Assembly: GCF_000176035.2 (NCBI RefSeq)
Contig: NC_015675.1
Coordinates: 5,336,001-5,400,000 of the forward strand
From: Mesorhizobium opportunistum WSM2075
Lineage (GTDB): Bacteria; Pseudomonadota; Alphaproteobacteria; Rhizobiales; Rhizobiaceae
Reading direction: 5' to 3'
Length of the DNA stretch: 64,000 bases
In this document: positions 28,645-36,609 of the stretch, piece by piece
How positions within the stretch are numbered: position 1 is the first letter of the stretch
How the letters are laid out: the number at the start of each line of letters is the position of its first letter
The notes under the pieces: generated by a model
Told to the model about the DNA's origin: nothing
The model's database searches: none
What the model saw: the letters and a program-made list of their open reading frames with translations, nothing else
Made by a program: the position numbers and the translations under genes

Positions 28645-29385
28645 ATGACCCTCGACCTTACCGGCCGCGTCGCGGTCGTCACCGGCGCCTCGCGCGGCAT
28701 TGGCTATTTCATCGCCAAGGAATTGGCCGCCGCCGGCGCGCATGTGATTGCCGTCGCGCGCACCGTCGGCGGGCTTGAAGAACTCGACGACCAGATCAAG
28801 GCGGCCGGCGGCCAGGCGACGCTGGTGCCGCTCGACCTCGCCGACATGGCCGGCATCGACCGGTTGGGCGGCGCCATTCACGAGCGCTGGGGCAAGCTCG
28901 ACATTCTGGTCGCCAATGCCGGCGTGCTCGGTGTCATCTCGCCGATCGGCCATGTCGAGGCCAAGACCTTCGAGAAGGTGATGACCATCAATGTCACCTC
29001 GACCTGGCGGCTGATCCGCTCGGTCGACCCGTTGCTGCGGCTTTCGGATGCCGGCCGCGCGATTTTGCTTTCCTCCAACGCCGCGCATTCGGCACGCGCC
29101 TTCTGGGCGCCCTACGCAGCGTCGAAGGCAGCGGTGGAGACCATGATGCGTTCCTGGGCGCATGAGACGCAAAGCCTGCCGCTGCGCGTCAACGCCGCCG
29201 ACCCCGGCGCCACCCGCACCGCCATGCGCGCGCAGGCCGTGCCCGGCGAGGATCCGGCAACGCTGCCGCATCCCTCGGAGATCGCCAAGCGCATCGTGCC
29301 GCTGGCAAGCCCGGACCTGAAAGAGACCGGGCTAATCTTCCAGGCAAAGCACAACCGCTTCGTCGCCTACAGGCAACCGGAATAA
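28645..29385 (+). CDS. SDR family NAD(P)-dependent oxidoreductase
   Basis: A 246-residue classical SDR. The frame is open far upstream in a purF shadow; ATG 28645 (MTLDLTGRVAVVTGASRGIG) is the real start. Motifs are TGASRGIGYFIA (cofactor), LVANAGVLG (NNAG variant), the Ser in AILLSSNAAHSA and the Tyr-x3-Lys in PYAASKAAVETMM. Substrate unknown. It lies 61 bp after purF in the same direction, an association I recall in other rhizobia, and may be cotranscribed. Confidence 0.9.
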   Translation: MTLDLTGRVAVVTGASRGIGYFIAKELAAAGAHVIAVARTVGGLEELDDQIKAAGGQATLVPLDLADMAGIDRLGGAIHERWGKLDILVANAGVLGVISPIGHVEAKTFEKVMTINVTSTWRLIRSVDPLLRLSDAGRAILLSSNAAHSARAFWAPYAASKAAVETMMRSWAHETQSLPLRVNAADPGATRTAMRAQAVPGEDPATLPHPSEIAKRIVPLASPDLKETGLIFQAKHNRFVAYRQPE

Positions 29386-29458
29386 ATTTACACCCTCGTT
29401 CGACGGCTCCCAGAACCGCTGCCCGCATTCAGGTGGCCTGTGTCAGGGATTAAAAAGG

Positions 29459-29503
29459 CCTCCGGCTACGTTCTTCGAACGTAGGATATTCGAAAACCGG
29501 AGG
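29459..29503 (+). promoter_or_regulatory. Nested hairpin covering the ribosome-binding site of the lectin-like gene
   Basis: Outer arms CCTCCGG (29459-29465) and CCGGAGG (29497-29503) enclose an inner perfect stem CTACGTTC-ttc-GAACGTAG (29466-29484). The 3' outer arm contains the GGAGG Shine-Dalgarno sequence six bases before the ATG at 29510. Folding would hide it. Whether this is a thermosensor, a protein site or a simple stability element cannot be told from sequence. Confidence 0.6.
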
Positions 29504-29509
29504 ACCGAT

Positions 29510-30148
29510 ATGCGCAGACTTCTTCTTATCGTTGCCGCCACCGCGGCCGCCCTCGCCGCGACTGCCGGCACAGCCCTGTCGCAAGATGCCAAGATGAGTT
29601 TCTTCGTCACCAGCGCCGGCTCCGGCAAGGGCGGCGATCTCGGCGGCCTGAAGGGCGCCGACGCACATTGCGCTTCGCTGGCGCAAGCGGCCGGTGTCGC
29701 CGGCAAGACCTGGCACGCCTATCTCTCGACCAGCACCGAGGACGCGCGCGACCGCATCGGCAAGGGTCCCTGGTTCAACGCCAAGGGCGAGAAGATCGCC
29801 GACGATGTCGCCTCGCTGCACAGCGACGCCAACGGCATCACCAAGCAGACCGCGCTCACCGAGAAGGGTGAGACCGTCAATGGCCGTGGCGACACGCCGA
29901 ACCGTCACGACATGCTGACCGGCTCCAAGCCCGACGGCACCAAGATCGCCGACCAGACCTGTGGCGACTGGACGGTGAGCGGCGCCGAAGGGGCTGCCAT
30001 GATGGGCCACCACGACCGCGCCGGGCTCGACGATTCGGCTGCGGCAAAGTCCTGGAATTCCTCGCATGCCTCGCGCGGCGGCTGCGGTCAGGAGGCGCTG
30101 AAGGGCACTGGCGGCGACGGCCTATTCTACTGTTTTGCAACCGACTGA
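29510..30148 (+). CDS. Secreted lectin-like protein of unknown function
   Basis: A 212-residue protein with a clear signal peptide (MRRLLLIVAATAAALAATAG, cleavage probably after ALS-Q). The mature part has features of a C-type-lectin/endostatin-like fold: DLGGLKGADAHCASLAQAAGVAG at the start (in part), TWHAYLSTSTEDARDRIGKGPW, and paired cysteines (HC, TCGDW, GGCGQ, FYCFATD). Similar rhizobial proteins are, as I recall, labelled hypothetical lectins. It is likely periplasmic or secreted. It has its own leader with a ribosome-binding-site hairpin. Ligand unknown. Confidence 0.7.
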   Translation: MRRLLLIVAATAAALAATAGTALSQDAKMSFFVTSAGSGKGGDLGGLKGADAHCASLAQAAGVAGKTWHAYLSTSTEDARDRIGKGPWFNAKGEKIADDVASLHSDANGITKQTALTEKGETVNGRGDTPNRHDMLTGSKPDGTKIADQTCGDWTVSGAEGAAMMGHHDRAGLDDSAAAKSWNSSHASRGGCGQEALKGTGGDGLFYCFATD

Positions 30149-30221
30149 AGCGGTAGTCCCCGAGAACCGGAGCAGAGCCGGCCTTGTCATCACGCGGCTG
30201 TGATCTCCAGCGTAAAGGCTG

Positions 30222-30254
30222 CTCCGTGGTCATGCTTTCGTCATTTCCACGGAG
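30222..30254. repeat. Inverted repeat upstream of the 72-residue gene
   Basis: CTCCGTGG (30222-30229) and CCACGGAG (30247-30254), a perfect 8-bp dyad around a 17-nt loop, about 60 bp before the next start codon. It may end the lectin-like transcript or regulate the next gene. There is no T-run. Confidence 0.4.
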
Positions 30255-30315
30255 TTGTTAGGATCGTAGAGATTCCCGCAACAAGCGCCCCGCTGGGCAG
30301 AATAAGGAAATCCCC

Positions 30316-30534
30316 ATGGCTACAACCGCAGCGTTGGTCTGGTATCTTGTAATCGCCGGCCCGCAGGGCGGCATGGTCGTGCTGCCCAGCACCTTCGACA
30401 AGCGCGAGCAGTGCACCGCCGCCATCACCGAATACCAGAAGCAGCCGACACCGCAGGGCTGGTCGGTGCAATGCGTGCCAAGCGCCTCGCCCTTCACCGA
30501 CGAGGGCGATGCCGAAGAGCCGTCCGCGCAGTGA
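30316..30534 (+). CDS. Conserved-looking small hypothetical protein (72 aa)
   Basis: Starts MATTAALVWYLVIAGPQGG with a weakly hydrophobic N-terminus, then LPSTFDKREQCTAAITEYQKQ and a Cys near residue 55 (VQCVPSASPF). Two cysteines in a short protein with a possible uncleaved signal suggest a small exported or periplasmic protein. AAGGAAAT lies upstream of the ATG. I do not recognise the family. Codon use and third-position GC fit the neighbours, which supports it as real. Confidence 0.6.
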   Translation: MATTAALVWYLVIAGPQGGMVVLPSTFDKREQCTAAITEYQKQPTPQGWSVQCVPSASPFTDEGDAEEPSAQ

Positions 30535-30540
30535 TGAGCG

Positions 30541-30692
30541 TAATCCCCTTGAGGGGGAGATGGCCGGCAGGCCAGAGGGGGTCGCCGCGCGTGGAGCGCT
30601 GACCTCCTCTGCCGGCAAAGGGGCGTCGCGTCAGGATGTTCCGATCCCCCTATGTCGCCTTCGGCGACATTTCCCCCTCAAGCGGGAGATCA
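30541..30692. repeat. Composite inverted intergenic repeat
   Basis: CCCCTTGAGGGGGAGATGGCCGG lies at the left (in part) and a facing TTTCCCCCTCAAGCGGGAGAT at the right. Inside is a perfect hairpin ATGTCGCC-ttc-GGCGACAT (30652-30670). The same GGGGAGATG(G/T)CCGGCAGG motif returns at 57529-57687. It fills the gap between two convergent genes. Confidence 0.65.
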
Positions 30693-31199
30693 TCAGCGCC
30701 GTGCGCTCACCGTCAGCTCAGGTTTCTGATTGATGGTCTGAAACACCACGCAATAGCGCTCGGTCAGTTTCAGCAGCGAATCGATACGCTCCTGCGGCTC
30801 GTCGGTGTCGAGAGCGAAATTGAGCCGGATGGCACGGAAGCCGACCGGCGCATCCTTGGCGACACCGAGCGTGCCGCGAAAATCAAGGTCGCCTTCGGCC
30901 TCAACCGCGGCAGCCCCAAGCTTGAACTCAAGCGCCGTCGCGACGGCCTTCAACGTCACGCCGGCGCAGGCCACCAACGCCTCGAGCAGCATGTCGCCGG
31001 AGCAGAGGTCCAGGCCTGAGCCGCCGGTTGCCGGGTGCAATCCGGCAATCGCAAGGGCCCTCCCCGTCTCCACCTTGCAGGCCACCGACTGGTCGTCGAT
31101 CGACCCTCTTGCCTTCAACGTGATCAGCGCCTGCGAAGCGTCGTCGCGATAGGCCTGCTTCAGCGGGGCCTGCATGGCCTTCAGTTCCGTGGCGTCCAT
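30693..31199 (-). CDS. OsmC family protein
   Basis: A 168-residue OsmC/Ohr-superfamily protein. Two conserved cysteines are visible: one in LVACAGVTLKAVA (about residue 78) and one in ERYCVVFQTINQKPELTV (about 148). This matches the OsmC thiol-peroxidase fold, with an N-terminal beta domain and a long helix. Such proteins reduce organic hydroperoxides or sit beside fatty-acid metabolism; the substrate here is unknown. It is divergent from the S10 peptidase gene. Confidence 0.85.
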   Translation of the reverse strand: MDATELKAMQAPLKQAYRDDASQALITLKARGSIDDQSVACKVETGRALAIAGLHPATGGSGLDLCSGDMLLEALVACAGVTLKAVATALEFKLGAAAVEAEGDLDFRGTLGVAKDAPVGFRAIRLNFALDTDEPQERIDSLLKLTERYCVVFQTINQKPELTVSARR

Positions 31200-31373
31200 T
31201 TTGTTGCCCTTTCCCGACTGCTTGTTTCGTGCCGTGAATAATGGTCCGAAATCGGGGACTTGTCACAACCCGCGGCAAAAATCTCGAATTGGCAAAACCG
31301 AGCCACCCATCATGCCCTTTGACTTCGATCGCCGCGGCCATACCTATGCGGGAGTCGTTCTCGCGGAGACATC

Positions 31374-32885
31374 ATGTCGCTCAAGCTGAAACTGATCGCC
31401 CTGCTGATGCTTGCCGCCTTCACGCAGCCTGTCCTGGCTGATACGGCGGAGCGTCCGGCGCCCTCGGGCGGCGTGCTGTCCCTGCTGCCGTCGCCGCAGA
31501 CCACCAAGCATTCCATCACCCTCGCCGGGCGCAAGCTGGACTATCAGGCAAGGGCCGGCACCTTGCCGCTGCTTTCCGGCAAGGGCGACGTCACAGCGGA
31601 GATATTCTATGTCGCCTATACGCTGGAGCCACCGGCAAACGCGGCCAAGGACCCGCAGCGGCCGATCACCTTCGTGTTCAATGGCGGCCCTGGAGCAGCG
31701 TCCGCCTTCCTGCATATCGGCGCGCTTGGTCCGCGCGTGATCGCCACGGGAACCGGTGGCGAATTCCTGCCCCCGCCGCAAAGGCTCATCGACAATCAGG
31801 ACAGCTGGCTCGACATGACCGACCTTGTCTTCGTCGATCCGGTCGGAACTGGATACAGCCGCGAGGCACCGGGCCAGGACACGCACGACTTCTGGGGAGT
31901 CAAACAGGATGCCAGCTCGATAGGCGCCTTCATCCGGCTCTATCTCGCGCAGAACGGCCGCACCGGTTCGCCGCTGTTCCTCGCCGGGGAAAGCTATGGC
32001 GGCTTCCGTGCGGCGCTTCTGGCCAGGACATTGCAAGAGGATATCGGCATCAGTCCGAACGGCATCGTGCTGATCTCGCCGGCGCTGGAGTTCACACTGG
32101 TGCGGCCCGACGAATTCCAGCCGTTGCATTGGGCGCTCGAACTGCCTTCGCTGGCGGCCGTGCGCCTGCGCACCGAAGGCGTCAGCGGCGATGCACTGCG
32201 GGAAAAGCTGGCCGAAGTCGAACACTATGCGCTGGGCGATTACCTGACGGCGCTCACCAGCGGGCTGGAGCAAGGCGGGCGACTGGCGAGCCAGCGCGTG
32301 GCCGACATCACCGGCCTGCCGCTCGACCTCGTGCGGCGCAACTCCGCCCGCATCCCGACCGACCTGTTCGCAAGAGAGTTCGCCCGCGCCAGCGGCAAGG
32401 TGCTCAGCCCATACGACGCCATGATCAGCACCGCCGACATCGCGCCCGAAAGCGCACGCGTCGTCGGTCCGGATCCAGTGCTCGACCGCAGCGTGCCGGC
32501 TTTGACCTCGGCTTTCGTCGGCTACGCCCGCAACGAACTGAATTTCCGCACCGATGTCAGCTATCGCCTGCTCAATGACGAAATCAGCCATAGTTGGGAT
32601 TACGGGACGAGCGCCTCACGGCAAGGCTATGCCGGGGTGATGGACGACCTGCAGCGAGCACGCTCGCTGAACCCTGCACTCGGCGTCGTGATCGTCAACG
32701 GCTACACCGATCTGGTTACGCCTTATCTCGCCTCGCGCTACCTGGTGAATCAAGTCCCGTCGCTTGCCAATACCAAGCCCATCCATCTCGATGTTGTCGA
32801 GGGTGGGCATATGATGTATTTCAGCCCCGACGGTCGACGCGCTCTGAAAGAGGCCGCCTCGGAACTCTACCAGGCAACGCAGTAG
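31374..32885 (+). CDS. S10 family serine carboxypeptidase-like peptidase
   Basis: A 503-residue protein with a signal peptide (MSLKLKLIALLMLAAFTQPVLA). The alpha/beta-hydrolase S10 signature set is present: oxyanion NGGPGAASAF, nucleophile Ser in LAGESYGGFRAAL (about residue 206), the Asp in VNGYTDLVTP (about 447) and His in EGGHMMYFSPDGR (about 482). It is likely a periplasmic carboxypeptidase acting at acidic to neutral pH; substrate unknown. It appears monocistronic. Confidence 0.9.
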   Translation: MSLKLKLIALLMLAAFTQPVLADTAERPAPSGGVLSLLPSPQTTKHSITLAGRKLDYQARAGTLPLLSGKGDVTAEIFYVAYTLEPPANAAKDPQRPITFVFNGGPGAASAFLHIGALGPRVIATGTGGEFLPPPQRLIDNQDSWLDMTDLVFVDPVGTGYSREAPGQDTHDFWGVKQDASSIGAFIRLYLAQNGRTGSPLFLAGESYGGFRAALLARTLQEDIGISPNGIVLISPALEFTLVRPDEFQPLHWALELPSLAAVRLRTEGVSGDALREKLAEVEHYALGDYLTALTSGLEQGGRLASQRVADITGLPLDLVRRNSARIPTDLFAREFARASGKVLSPYDAMISTADIAPESARVVGPDPVLDRSVPALTSAFVGYARNELNFRTDVSYRLLNDEISHSWDYGTSASRQGYAGVMDDLQRARSLNPALGVVIVNGYTDLVTPYLASRYLVNQVPSLANTKPIHLDVVEGGHMMYFSPDGRRALKEAASELYQATQ

Positions 32886-33035
32886 GCTTCGCGGCAACGC
32901 GCGCGATCGACCCCTGCCCCAACGCAAGCTCAGGGCTGGCGTAGCGCTGCGCCGACTTTCGCCCGTATAGCTTGGAGCGGGGCCTGACCTTCCAGGCCGC
33001 TCGCATCGCTTCCTGCAACACTGGTCCCGCACCTT

Positions 33036-33923
33036 ATGGCCGATGTCGCCATTCTCGAAACTCGTGAAAGGGTTCTCGCCGGGATCCTTTTGACCGGTGC
33101 TGCCTATCTCCTGTTTTCGACGCAGGATGCCTCGATCAAGCTCTTGGTCACCGGCATGACCGTCTGGCAAATCATGTTCTTCCGCAGCATCACCATTCTC
33201 GGTGCCTGCGCGGCAATCGGCGGACGAGCGCTGTTTGCCGACACGGTGCGCTCGCCGATCGTGCGGCCGATGCTGGTGCGCAGCGCCTTCACGCTTGCCG
33301 CCTGGCTCTGTTACTACAACGCCGCGCGCAGCCTGCAGCTCGCCGAACTGACCACCGTATATTACGCGGCCCCGATCATCGTCACCGTGCTTTCGGTGTT
33401 CCTGCTCGGCGAAAAGGTGCCGATGCTGCGCTGGCTGGCGGTCCTGATCGGCTTCGCCGGCGTCTTTATCGCCTGTGATCCTACCCATCTCGGCCTGTCC
33501 GTGCCGGTGCTGCTGGTGCTGACAGCCGCCTTCCTGTGGGGCATTGCCATCGTGCTGCTGCGCAAGACCGCGCTTGCCGAACGCTCGATGATCCAGCTTC
33601 TCCTCAACAATTTCTATTTCCTGCTGTTTTCGGCGGTGCCGGCGCTGTTGTGGTGGCACACGCCGGACCTGCCCCAGCTGCTGCTTCTCGCCAGCGTCGG
33701 GGCGCTCGGCGGCCTGGCGCAATACCTCCTCTTCGAGGGCATGAAGCGCACGCCGGCCTCGATCCTCGCGCCGCTCGAATACACCTCGCTGTTGTGGGCG
33801 TTCGCGCTCGGCTTCGCGATCTGGGGCGACGTGCCGCGCCGTGAAGTCTTCCTGGGTGCCGCCCTCATCGTCGCCGCCGGGCTGCTGATCGTCGGCGGCG
33901 AGCATTTTCGCAAGCGGCTGTGA
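33036..33923 (+). CDS. DMT superfamily (EamA) transporter
   Basis: A 295-residue protein of about ten membrane helices in two EamA repeats (about residues 15-150 and 160-290). It has QDASIKLLVTGMTVWQIMFFR in the first repeat (in part) and PASILAPLEYTSLLWAFALG in the second. This is the typical 10-TM metabolite exporter layout. Substrate unknown. A second EamA gene follows 54 bp downstream in the same direction; the two differ clearly in sequence and so are not a recent duplication. Confidence 0.9.
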   Translation: MADVAILETRERVLAGILLTGAAYLLFSTQDASIKLLVTGMTVWQIMFFRSITILGACAAIGGRALFADTVRSPIVRPMLVRSAFTLAAWLCYYNAARSLQLAELTTVYYAAPIIVTVLSVFLLGEKVPMLRWLAVLIGFAGVFIACDPTHLGLSVPVLLVLTAAFLWGIAIVLLRKTALAERSMIQLLLNNFYFLLFSAVPALLWWHTPDLPQLLLLASVGALGGLAQYLLFEGMKRTPASILAPLEYTSLLWAFALGFAIWGDVPRREVFLGAALIVAAGLLIVGGEHFRKRL

Positions 33924-33977
33924 TGGGCATCACTGCTGACGCTACGATGTCAGGAGGGAGCGGCGTAGGCTGGCGGC

Positions 33978-34886
33978 ATGACTGATGTGACAGCCACCAC
34001 CGACACTGTCGCCGAGCGCACGCTTGGCATCGTTCTCGTGTCATGCTCGGCGGCGGTCTTTGCGCTGACTGGCGTGCTGACAAAATCGATCCATGCAGAT
34101 CCGCTGACCATCATCTGCTGGCGCGGCTTTGTCGGTTCGATCCTGATCAGCCTCTATGTGCTGTGGCGGCGACACCGCTCCGGCGGGCGCGAGAGCCTGC
34201 GATTGGGCTGGCGCGGCTGGCTGCTGGCGGTGGAAGGCGCGCTGGCCAGCATCGCCTTCATCTCGGCGTTCAAATTCACTTTCGTCGCCAATGTCACCGT
34301 CATCTACGCCACCGCACCTTTCGCCACCGCGCTGCTGGCCTGGGTTCTGACGCGTGAACCCTTCCGCATGCAGACGATGCTCGCCGCTGCCGTGTCGCTC
34401 TGCGGCGTGGCGATCATGGTCTGGTCCAGCTTCGGCACCGGCAACCTGTTCGGCGACGGACTGGCGCTGCTGATGACCATCGGCAGCGGCCTCTACATGA
34501 TCATGGTGCGTGCCTTCCGCGACACACCGGTGGTCTGGGCCGGCGCGGTATCGGCCTTCCTGTTGTTCGTGCTCGGCTGGTTCGTCACCGATCCGCTGGC
34601 GGTCTCGCCAAGGGATGCCGTCCTGCTCGTCACCTTCGGCGCTTCCTTCGCGCTGTCGTCGATCCTGTGGACGGAAGGCGCACGGCTCATCCCGGCGGCC
34701 GAATCCGGGCTGCTCGGCTCGGCCGAAGTGCCGTTCGCGATCCTGTTTGCCTTCCTGTTCCTGGGCGAAATCGCGCCGGCAGCCAGCCTGGTCGGCGGCG
34801 CCATCGTACTCTGCGCGGTGTTTGCCCATGCCGGCCGCGACTGGCTGGCGGCCCGCGGGCAACGGACAGCGTCAAATATTTCTTAA
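33978..34886 (+). CDS. DMT superfamily (EamA) transporter
   Basis: A 302-residue protein of about ten membrane helices in two EamA domains. It starts MTDVTATTDTVAERTLGIVL and contains LTKSIHADPLTIICWRGFVG, SAFKFTFVANVTVIYATAPF and AAESGLLGSAEVPFAILFAF. Probably in one transcript with the preceding EamA gene. Substrate unknown. The sRNA candidate begins shortly after its stop. Confidence 0.9.
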   Translation: MTDVTATTDTVAERTLGIVLVSCSAAVFALTGVLTKSIHADPLTIICWRGFVGSILISLYVLWRRHRSGGRESLRLGWRGWLLAVEGALASIAFISAFKFTFVANVTVIYATAPFATALLAWVLTREPFRMQTMLAAAVSLCGVAIMVWSSFGTGNLFGDGLALLMTIGSGLYMIMVRAFRDTPVVWAGAVSAFLLFVLGWFVTDPLAVSPRDAVLLVTFGASFALSSILWTEGARLIPAAESGLLGSAEVPFAILFAFLFLGEIAPAASLVGGAIVLCAVFAHAGRDWLAARGQRTASNIS

Positions 34887-34930
34887 AAAATTTTCGAAGT
34901 CATGGAACCATCATCGGGTTCAGGCATTAT

Positions 34931-35012
34931 TGGTGCGACGGGCCACCCCCCAAGTCCCCCCAAACCCCTCGGCCCGTCTTACTCCAAGCCGACCGCAAGG
35001 TCGGCTTTTTCT
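34931..35012 (+). ncRNA. Candidate alpha-r8 / MmgR (suhB-type) small RNA
   Basis: A stem GACGGGCC (34937-34944)/GGCCCGTC (34971-34978) closes a 26-nt loop, ACCCCCCAAGTCCCCCCAAA followed by CCCCTC. A terminator follows: AAGCCGACC-gcaa-GGTCGGCTT and T-rich tail (34986-35015). Two C-runs separated by AAGT in the loop, then a terminal hairpin, fit the alphaproteobacterial suhB/alpha-r8 family, which includes the MmgR RNA of Sinorhizobium as I recall it. The 5' end is a guess; about 80 nt is close to MmgR length. It lies beside a LysR gene. Confidence 0.7.
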
Positions 35013-35015
35013 TTT
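34986..35015 (+). terminator. Rho-independent terminator of the sRNA candidate
   Basis: AAGCCGACC-gcaa-GGTCGGCTT, 9-bp perfect stem with GCAA tetraloop, then TTTCTTTTG. A weaker partial copy (GCCCGACCgcaaGGTCtGC, then TTTCTCTTT) lies at about 35026-35053 and may be a backup. Confidence 0.85.
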
Positions 35016-35087
35016 GCAAAATGGGCCCGACCGCAAGGTCTGCTTTCTCTTTGCGTTTAGGCAACGCCAAGGCCAACACGTCCGTGT

Positions 35088-35951
35088 TCAGCCAAAGGCT
35101 CCAGACAGCGCCAGGTTGCCGCGGAGCAGTGCCGCCAGATCGTTCGCTGGGCCATCGGCGCCGGCGCGCAGCCGGATCGCGAACTCAGCCATCGGAACCT
35201 GCGGCAGGCCAAGCTCGCGCGGTGCCTCGACAATGCCGGAATGGGCAAAGCGCGCGGTTCGCAACGTCAGCGCGACGCCGGCATTCACCGCGGTGCGCAG
35301 GCCGGCAAGGCTGGCACTGCCGGCGGCGATGCGATAGCGCCGGCCAGCTGCATCGAGCGCCGCAAGTGCGGCCTCGCGGAAGCCGCAATAGGGATCGAGC
35401 AGCGCCAGCGGCAGTTCCTCCTGGCGCGAGGCCAGTCCTTTTTGCGAGCATAGCCATATCATAGGCTCGCGCAGCACGCCGACCTCGTCCGCCAACGCTG
35501 ACTGTCGCATGACGATCGCCAGATCGAGGCTGCCGGCCTGCAGCGCCTGCGCCAGTTCGGCGGAGCGGCCGACCCGCAACTCGATCCTGACGCGCGGATG
35601 GCTGGTAGCGAAGGCGCGCAGCAGCTCCGGCAGGCCGCTGTCGGCGAAGTCCTGCGTGGTGCCTATGGCGACGCGCCCGGCGGCGCGCGCGCCCTTCAAC
35701 GCCAGCCACGCCTCACGATGCACGGCAAGGATGCGCCTGGCGTGGCCGACGAGATCCTCTCCGGCCAGCGTCAGGCCACGTCCCCGCCCCTGCGGCGTCA
35801 GAAGCGGCTCCCCGACGATCTCCTCCAGCCGCTGCATCTGTGCGGTCACCGCCGAAGGCGAGCGGCCGACGCTGGAAGCCGCCTGCGCCAGCGAGCCGCC
35901 GTCGGCGAAAGCGAGGAAGGTTCTGAGCAGATCGGGATCGAGCGTTTCCAT
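35088..35951 (-). CDS. LysR family transcriptional regulator
   Basis: A 287-residue LysR protein. The N-terminal winged helix (DPDLLRTFLAFADGGSLAQAA, then GRSPSAVTAQMQRLEEIVGEPL) is followed by a co-inducer-binding domain (about residues 90-287). It is divergent from the tautomerase gene (112 bp), which is therefore its likely target. A 17-bp perfect dyad starts two bases upstream of its ATG, consistent with autoregulation. Effector unknown. Confidence 0.92.
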   Translation of the reverse strand: METLDPDLLRTFLAFADGGSLAQAASSVGRSPSAVTAQMQRLEEIVGEPLLTPQGRGRGLTLAGEDLVGHARRILAVHREAWLALKGARAAGRVAIGTTQDFADSGLPELLRAFATSHPRVRIELRVGRSAELAQALQAGSLDLAIVMRQSALADEVGVLREPMIWLCSQKGLASRQEELPLALLDPYCGFREAALAALDAAGRRYRIAAGSASLAGLRTAVNAGVALTLRTARFAHSGIVEAPRELGLPQVPMAEFAIRLRAGADGPANDLAALLRGNLALSGAFG

Positions 35952-35952
35952 A

Positions 35953-35969
35953 ATTCGATTTTATCGAAT
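35953..35969. promoter_or_regulatory. LysR-type dyad ATTCGAT-ttt-ATCGAAT
   Basis: A perfect inverted repeat with 7-bp arms, next to the LysR start codon. A related half-site (AATTCGATT) lies at about 35983-35991, toward the tautomerase gene. Two sites, one perfect and one weak, are the usual LysR layout. Confidence 0.6.
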
Positions 35970-36063
35970 CTTCAATCAAAAACAATTCGATTTTTTTGAT
36001 CCGACAATAGTGGCATGGTGTTGTCAACGGCGATCGGACGCCGCTCAAACCAGGAGAAGAAAA

Positions 36064-36471
36064 ATGCCTATCATCAATGTCAGCGTCACCGGCAAGCCCG
36101 ACGCCGCCCTGTCAGCCAGGATTGCCGGGGAGGTGACCGAAATCACAGCCACGCGATTGCGCAAGGATCCGACGATCACCGCCGTTGCCGTGTCCTATAT
36201 CGATCCGAAGCATTGGTTCGCCGGCGGCAAGTCGCTGGCCGAGCATGGAACCAGCACGTTCTGGCTCGACATCAAGGTGGTCGACGGCACCAATACCAAG
36301 GTCGAGCTGGAAGCCTATCTCAAGGCAATCTTCGATGCCTTCGGCGGCCTGCTGGGCGGCATACATGAAGAAAGCTATGGCTTCGTGCATGAGGTGCCGG
36401 CGGCCGCCTATGGCTATGGCGGCAAGACGCAGGAGTTCCGATTCATCAGCGGACGGTTGAAGGCGGCTTGA
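36064..36471 (+). CDS. Tautomerase family protein
   Basis: A 135-residue protein starting MPIINVSVTGKPDAALSARI. The catalytic N-terminal proline of the 4-oxalocrotonate tautomerase superfamily follows the initiator Met. TATRLRKDPTITAVAVSYID and HWFAGGKSLAEHG follow. It is about twice the length of small 4-OT subunits, like the MIF/CHMI-type or fused forms. The frame is open far upstream, but ATG 36064 with AGGAGAA upstream gives the mature Pro. It is divergent from and probably regulated by the LysR gene. Substrate unknown. Confidence 0.87.
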   Translation: MPIINVSVTGKPDAALSARIAGEVTEITATRLRKDPTITAVAVSYIDPKHWFAGGKSLAEHGTSTFWLDIKVVDGTNTKVELEAYLKAIFDAFGGLLGGIHEESYGFVHEVPAAAYGYGGKTQEFRFISGRLKAA

Positions 36472-36479
36472 GGGGCGCC

Positions 36480-36512
36480 TTTCCTTCTTCCCCTGTGGGA
36501 GAAGGAAGACCG
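36480..36512. repeat. Short inverted repeat (TTCTTCCCC...GGAGAAGGAA)
   Basis: CTTCTTCCCC-tgt-GGGAGAAGGAAG forms a hairpin nine bases after the tautomerase stop. It belongs to the same C-rich/G-rich repeat style as 45072-45215. It may serve as a transcript end. Confidence 0.5.
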
Positions 36513-36609
36513 TCCTCATCCGCATTGACCTTGCTCCCACATCGTCTACGCTCTGCCCGACGCGGCCGCAAAAGAGCCGCGATGATAAAGTCGTTGGGAG
36601 AGACGCGGC

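Noticed and set aside
34900..35060. The second terminator-like hairpin (about 35026-35053) as a separate sRNA
   Set aside because: Its stem has a mismatch and no independent upstream structure; it is better read as a backup terminator or a diverged duplicate of the first.
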